The notes beneath the pieces are model-generated. The model had not been told where the DNA came from, searched no databases, and was given only the letters and a program-made list of their open reading frames with translations. From contig QNCE01000053.1 in the NCBI GenBank assembly GCA_003644405.1, positions 1 to 8,733 of the forward strand: a stretch of DNA of 8,733 bases, given 5' to 3'. How positions within the stretch are numbered: the stretch's first letter is position 1; each line of letters opens with the position of its first letter. Shown piece after piece: positions 1 to 6,100 of this stretch. The translations under genes were made by a program, and so were the position numbers. Source of the DNA: Candidatus Omnitrophota bacterium (lineage in GTDB: Bacteria > Omnitrophota > Gorgyraeia > Duberdicusellales > 4484-171).

Positions 1-174
1 ATAAAGATATTAAAATATTTAGCTACCCGTGCTCCTCCCAAAAAACTTTTAAGTTTAAAATTTCTATCCTTCCAAGTTTTAATAACCTATCTTATAAGAC
101 ATGAAGAATCCCACCTGAAAGGACTAAGTGAAGCAGCCACTCAAAGATTAGATAGAATTTATTTCCTTAAACAT
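1..174 (+). repeat. Direct repeat copy 1, encoding a HExxH segment (continues upstream of window)
   Basis: Codons 1-58 are nearly identical to codons 2442-2499 (bases 7324-7497). I count five differences in 174 bases, at 30, 62, 78, 124 and 128. Three are silent and two change residues (F21/S and S43/N). Identity stops abruptly after the codon for His58, and the two copies then continue into unrelated sequence. The left edge of the repeat is not visible because the window begins inside it. The encoded segment holds the HEESH motif discussed under the second copy. Confidence 0.95.
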
Positions 175-177
175 TCT
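1..177 (+). other. HExxH zincin-like segment, copy 1
   Basis: The sequence shows H34-E35-E36-S37-H38 followed by L-K-G-L-S-E44-A-A-T. It sits at the end of a hydrophobic helix (residues 25-33), as the HExxH helix of zinc metallopeptidases usually does. In gluzincins the two histidines bind zinc, the first glutamate is the base, and a further glutamate is the third ligand. E44 would be unusually close for that role, so the fold and activity are uncertain. Only this short stretch is visible upstream of the unrelated region starting at codon 59, so copy 1 may be the C-terminal part of a domain that lies mostly outside the window. Confidence 0.5.
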
Positions 178-3100
178 GTAGAATATGTTCTCTTTTTGAT
201 ATCTCTAAGATTGTTTGGGATAGAGAGTATAAAGAAGAATAACTTTATAGGGATTATTCTTCCTGTAGCAAAAGTAAAAGATTTATTTAACTACGTTGTA
301 AAAGAACAATGCATTCAATCTAAATTTCAGGCTGATTTGTTTGGAAAAATTTCATCTTACTCCTCGGGTGGGCTTAAGGGAGAAGTAGATAGTACTTCTC
401 TTTCAATCCTACTTAAACTTGAGCAGGTTAGAGTAGTTGGATTGGATAGAAGTTGGAGAGGAGAGATTTTAAAGAATAATTCTAAATTAAATACAAGGAA
501 GATGTCTTTATTCAATGTTAAAAATGAAGAAAAAGTTAGAATAGTTATAATGGAGACTAAACAGAATAATCAAAAAAGATACGATGGAGGTATGGGGATA
601 ATAAATGAGATGGAAAAAATGCTTAAACCCTTGGGTATATCCGAGAAGATAATGCCAACTTTATTATTTTTAATTAATGCAAGACTTATTGATCGTGAGG
701 AACTTGTTACTATTATTCAAACTAATATCAATAAAACAAACGATGTTTCTTTAAATAACTACATTATTTTTATTAAAACACTCAAATTTGCTTATACAAA
801 ATGGCTAACGAGCTTTTTTAAAAACTTAGGAGTTCCTCTTGATAATTCGTTAAAAGAGACTATTTTAAGAGAGATTATTCAAAATGAAGAAGGTTATGTT
901 AGTAAGGGCAAATCTGGTTTAAAAATTGATAATAAAGGCAATCCTCAGATAGAGATGTTAACCTCTCAAGGTAAGAGAACATTTATTCCATTAAGCGATT
1001 ATGTTTTAAGAACGATAATTGAATCTCGAATTGGGGGGTTGAATGGACGCTCTACATTTGTTAAGTATTTACTTCGGCAAGTATCTGAAATGCTTAAACA
1101 TGGCGCGTCGGGACAAGAAATTTTAATGTTAATAGACCGCCAATATAAATTTTGGTCAACTATTTTGAAGGATCAATTACAGAAATATGATAAAGTTCGT
1201 GATGAAAAAGAAGGTATTATTCAAAGACCGTATTTATTCATAAATTATGAATTTGATGATTTATTTAGATACTGTGAGGATCCGATAGAGGAATTTGATT
1301 TGGATCTAGATGGAAATTTAGATAGTGATTCTATTCAACAATTAGCTGAAAGATTTAAGAGTTTTTTAGATAAAAATAGAAAGCATCTTCCAAAAATACA
1401 GTATCCACTTTCTTTAAAAAAGTTTTATTTCAAGGCAATTAGTTTTCTCTTGACTCATTGGAAAATTATTTTTGCTAAAACAGAAAATGAAACGAGTAAG
1501 GTTAAAAAAGCAAAACTATTTTGGAAAATTACAACTTTTGTTTGGTTGATTCTAAATTTAACCCTTATCTCTTTCGTAAGTTTGAATATATTGAATGCTC
1601 CAATGATTTATCTTATACCTTCCATACTTTTATTTAGCATCTTCATAATAGCATTTTTTCCTATTTCTTATTGGGGAATTATTTCTGCTGGTAGAGCTTA
1701 TATCGGATGGAGGGAAGGTAAAATTAGAAGAATAGCAACTGTTAAAAATTGGAAAGAAGTTAAAAAAAGATTTAATTCTCTTTGGTTAAGATTTAACGAC
1801 GAGCAAAAAAGTAGTTATTTAGAATTAATCAATAATTTATATGAGGAGTATAAATTAACTGATGAAGAAAAAGCGTGGTTACAAAGATTAGACTTTGAAG
1901 TTCCACCTCGTAGCGAGGAAGCAGAAGAAAGAATTAAAAAATGGATAAATAAATTTTATCAAAAAGGAGTTCCCTTTATTGAATCTTGGCAAGATATTAG
2001 ATCTGTAACTATACAAATTTCAAGTTTAGATGAAAAATTCTTTTATCATTGGGAGGAGTTAATAAATATTCAAGAAGAGGAGCAAACCGAAAGTCTTCTT
2101 GCACGTTTAAGAAAGGTCTATTTAGACGAATGGCATATTTTGATTGAACGATTAGACGATAAACTTACTTTCCAAGAAAAGGAGATTCTTCTTAATCTTA
2201 GAAAAGATATAATTACTCCAAAGAATCCTCAAGTAGTTTCTGAAATAGAGAGGTGGGCCAATTTACGCTTACCAACTCTTTTCAATACATTAGAAGGTGC
2301 AAGAAAAGTTCGATTGAGTTATAAAAAAGTGGCAAAGAAGTTTTTCCCCGATGCTACGGAAGAAGAGTTAAATGTTTTAATAAATGATAAAGTCCAATTT
2401 CTATTCCTCCATGATAAGTACCCTACATATTCTGAAAATAACATCCAGAAGCAAGATATAGATAATTATTTAAAAAAATATCCTTTTATCCAGCTTCTTT
2501 ATCCAGAAGATATAATTCACCAATCTAAATATGGGGCGTGGGCAAATGCTTTATCTAAAGTAAAAGGAGAAGCCCTTTTTACATTAGATAGCGATCATTC
2601 TATTAGACAAGAAGAAGTAGATTTCTTGCCTAATGTTTTAAAAGAATTTACTCTCAATCCAAATTTGGCAGGTGTCCAATATAAACTTTATGCATGGAAT
2701 GAACCTTTTTCTATAGTAACAAAATGTGTAGGTTTAGCAGAAAATTCTTGGTGGGGTTTAGATTTAAGAGTAAAGGATAAATTAGGTGCAACAGGTCTTT
2801 ATGGGCATTTGGTATTTAGAACAGAATTTCTTAAATCTTTTGAAGGTCTCCAGGATGATTCTGTTGCTGAAGATATTTTGACATCTGTACAATTTCTTAA
2901 AGAAGGTTTTGATACCAAATATGTTGAATATCTTCAAATAGGTAAAGGTTTTAATGTAACCTATCCAGGGATGCGCATTCCTTATAGAAGATATCCTGCA
3001 GGGGCAATTGAGTCTGGTTTAAGTAAACCTTTTATAGAATTCCTTCTCTCTGATAAACTTCCCTGGAATATAAAATTAGAAACTTTATTTATGCTCTCTT

Positions 3101-6100
3101 ATTATCCTACGCAGATATTTATTATTCTCGGAACTGTTGCTTATATTATGGGAGTATATTTCTTTTCATTCAATCCGTACACTTTTTTACCTGCAATATT
3201 TTTAATCATTGGTTGGATATTAGCCGAAGCTATTAATTTAGAAGCACTAATTTACATGATAGAAAACCATGGTTTGATAAAAGGTATTACAAAGTATTTT
3301 AAAACCTTTCCTATTTTAGCTATTTTTTATGTTTCATTTATACCTCATTACTATGAATGTGTAAAAAAAGCATTAAAAGGATATGCGAAATTTATTGTAA
3401 CTAGAATATCAGGCATAATCTCAAGGGAGTCATGGAAAAATATTTATATAAACAATAAATGCAGCATTCAATTAGGAAGTCTTCTTGTTACAATAATTAT
3501 TCTTATACCTTTTCAATTATTTAATTTTATTGTTTCTATACTTTTTATATTAAATAGTTTTATTTGGCTTATCGCTCCTTTTATATTTAACCCAGCAAAA
3601 AACAAAATCGAAAAGTTAAAAGATTTAATAATTGGGCCTATATGGGCTTTAGTAATAACCTATTATGAGGTAAGTATAGGTGCGATAAGAAAATATTTCT
3701 TTTTGCGTTCAATAAAAAAATACATGGAAAGAAAAGATGTTGAATTAATTGATAATTTTCTTTTATCTTTTCAAAATCTTCTGAAGGATGTAGTAGGGAA
3801 GAAGGATTTTGATATTATAAAAATTTTATGGGATAAGTTTAAGAAACTTTTGGAGGAGGCAGAAAAAGAGCAAAAGATAAGGGATAACTTGAAACAAATT
3901 AAAGATGGAATCGATGGTGTAGTAAGTGGTAAATTAAAAATCGAAGATTTAGAAAAAGAATATTTATTTGAAAGAATTGAAGATAACTTAAAGATAGACG
4001 ACGGTAAATTTACCCAATTAGCTAGGGCTCCTCCCAATAAAGTAAAGATTTGCTTAATTAATTTATTCTCACCAGAACATCCTGTTTTAGTGAGACCTTT
4101 AAGTATTGAAGTATTAGCTGGGGATCTATATCAAATTTATGGCTCTAATGTTCAAATTAAACTATTTGATTTACAACTCTCCCCTTTAGATTCTGTTATA
4201 AAAGAAATAGAAAATATGAACCCTCATATTATCGGTTTATCCGTTAGAATTGGTTCTTTAAAACAGATGGAAGAAGTTTTAAAAAGAATAAAATCATTAC
4301 CGATTTTTAAAGAGAAAGTGCCACTTATAGTATTAGGAAACGTTGTGCCTACTTTTACTGCAGATGTTTTATTAAAAAAGTATAAAGATGCTATTATAGT
4401 AATTGGTGAAGGAGAATTGACAATGCGTGGTTTGGTAAAAAAAATGATAGGAGACGATAGGGATTATAGCGATGTTCCTAATTTAGCCTATATGAAAAAT
4501 GGTAAGATTGTATATACTAAGCGAGAATATCTAGATCTTAGTAAAATGGCTTTACCTCTTTATGAAAGTGTACCTGAAATTCTTAGAAGAGATGGTCATA
4601 TTTGGGTGGAAGCAAGTAGAGGTTGTAACGGCCATTGTACATTTTGTAGTCGAAGGCCAATTCGTAATACAGGTTGGCAACCTATACCCGTTGAAAAAGT
4701 GATAGAAGATATAAAAAATCTTTATGAGTTAGGTGTTAGACATTTCAGGTTTACAGACGATGAGTTTATGGGAGTGGGTTCTAAAGAAGGATTAGAGCAT
4801 GCAAAATTAATCGCTGAGGGAGTTAAAAAGCTGAGATTAAGAATTACTTTTGATATCTCTACTAGAGTAGATTCTTTATATAGTAAAAAATATTCATCTG
4901 AAGAAATAGAAAAAAGAAAAGAAATATTTAAACTACTTAAAGAGGCAGGTCTTACCCAGGTATTTTTAGGTATTGAAAGCGGTTGCGACTCCCAACTTAA
5001 AAGATATGGAAAAGGAGTTAGTGCAGAAGAGAATAAAAAAGCAATTGAGATTTTTAGAGAATTAGATATTCAAGTAGTAGCAGGTTTTATTATCATCGAT
5101 TATCTAATGGATTTGGAAGAATTGAAAAAGAATATAAAATTTTTAAAAGAAATGAAAATGATAGGAACAGAAACTGCTGTTTTTGTGTCAGATCTTATTT
5201 CTACTTTAAGAGCTCAGGAAGGATGTGTTTATAAAAAAATGTTAGCAAGGAAAGGATTATTAAAAGAGAGAGATGAGACTTTAGTTTCCTATAAAGCAGA
5301 TTATTTGGATAGGAGAGTAAAGAAAATAGTAGAAGTAATTGAGAAGTGGAGAAAAGAGCAATTTTCTTTAATATACGCTTTAAAAAACGAGGCATCCTTA
5401 TCTTCTATGAGGAAAGAGGTCTCTTTAGAGAGGGATCTTTTAGAATATTATCTTCAAAAATTTAAATTATTGGATGTAAATTTGATAGAGGAATTAATAG
5501 AATTATTAGAGAAAATTGAAGAGAATATAGACGAAATTAAAGTGTTTAATTTGATAAATAATTTTAAGAAAAGAAGAGAGGAAATTATAAAAAGATTGAA
5601 AAAAGAGATTGAAAAAGGTAATATTAAAGACGACGAAGGCATTTTAATAAAGGAAGTAGAGATGAGGTTAGATGGAGGTTATAGAGTGCATAAAAGAGTA
5701 TTAGGGAAAGTATTTAAAAGCTTACTTCTCTTCTTTCTCTTGTTTACTTTAATTAGAACCCCATTTTTATATTCTAATACTTATTCAACTTATGTTAATA
5801 AATTTCTAAACTGGATAGAGGAGAATTCTGATAAAGATACAGGTCTATCTTTCAGCCATATAGGAGATGAAAGATTTAAAGATTGGACAATTACATATGA
5901 TAGCGCAGTTGTAACATTAGCTTATATAGCAACAGGGAAAATAAAAGAAGCTGAGAGAATAATGGATTTTTACATGAATAATCAAAAGGTTTGGAGATTA
6001 GGAGGAATAATTGAGGCAATCTGTGTTAAGAATCCAGTTTTGGGGGAAGATTGGTCAGTAAGGGCTGGTTCTAATCTATGGATAGGGATTGCCAGTTTTC

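Noticed and set aside
586..612. GGAGG before ATG codons at 592 and 610 as an internal start
   Set aside because: Spacing is one base to the first ATG and about nineteen to the second, and no domain or signal sequence begins there.
3771..4037. Minus-strand open stretch of 88 codons, with similar ones at 5201-5395, 5454-5642, 6876-7166, 7802-8131 and 8266-8466
   Set aside because: All lie antisense to the continuous plus-strand frame. Their serine/phenylalanine/leucine-rich content is the expected reverse complement of lysine/glutamate-rich coils, with no domain motif.
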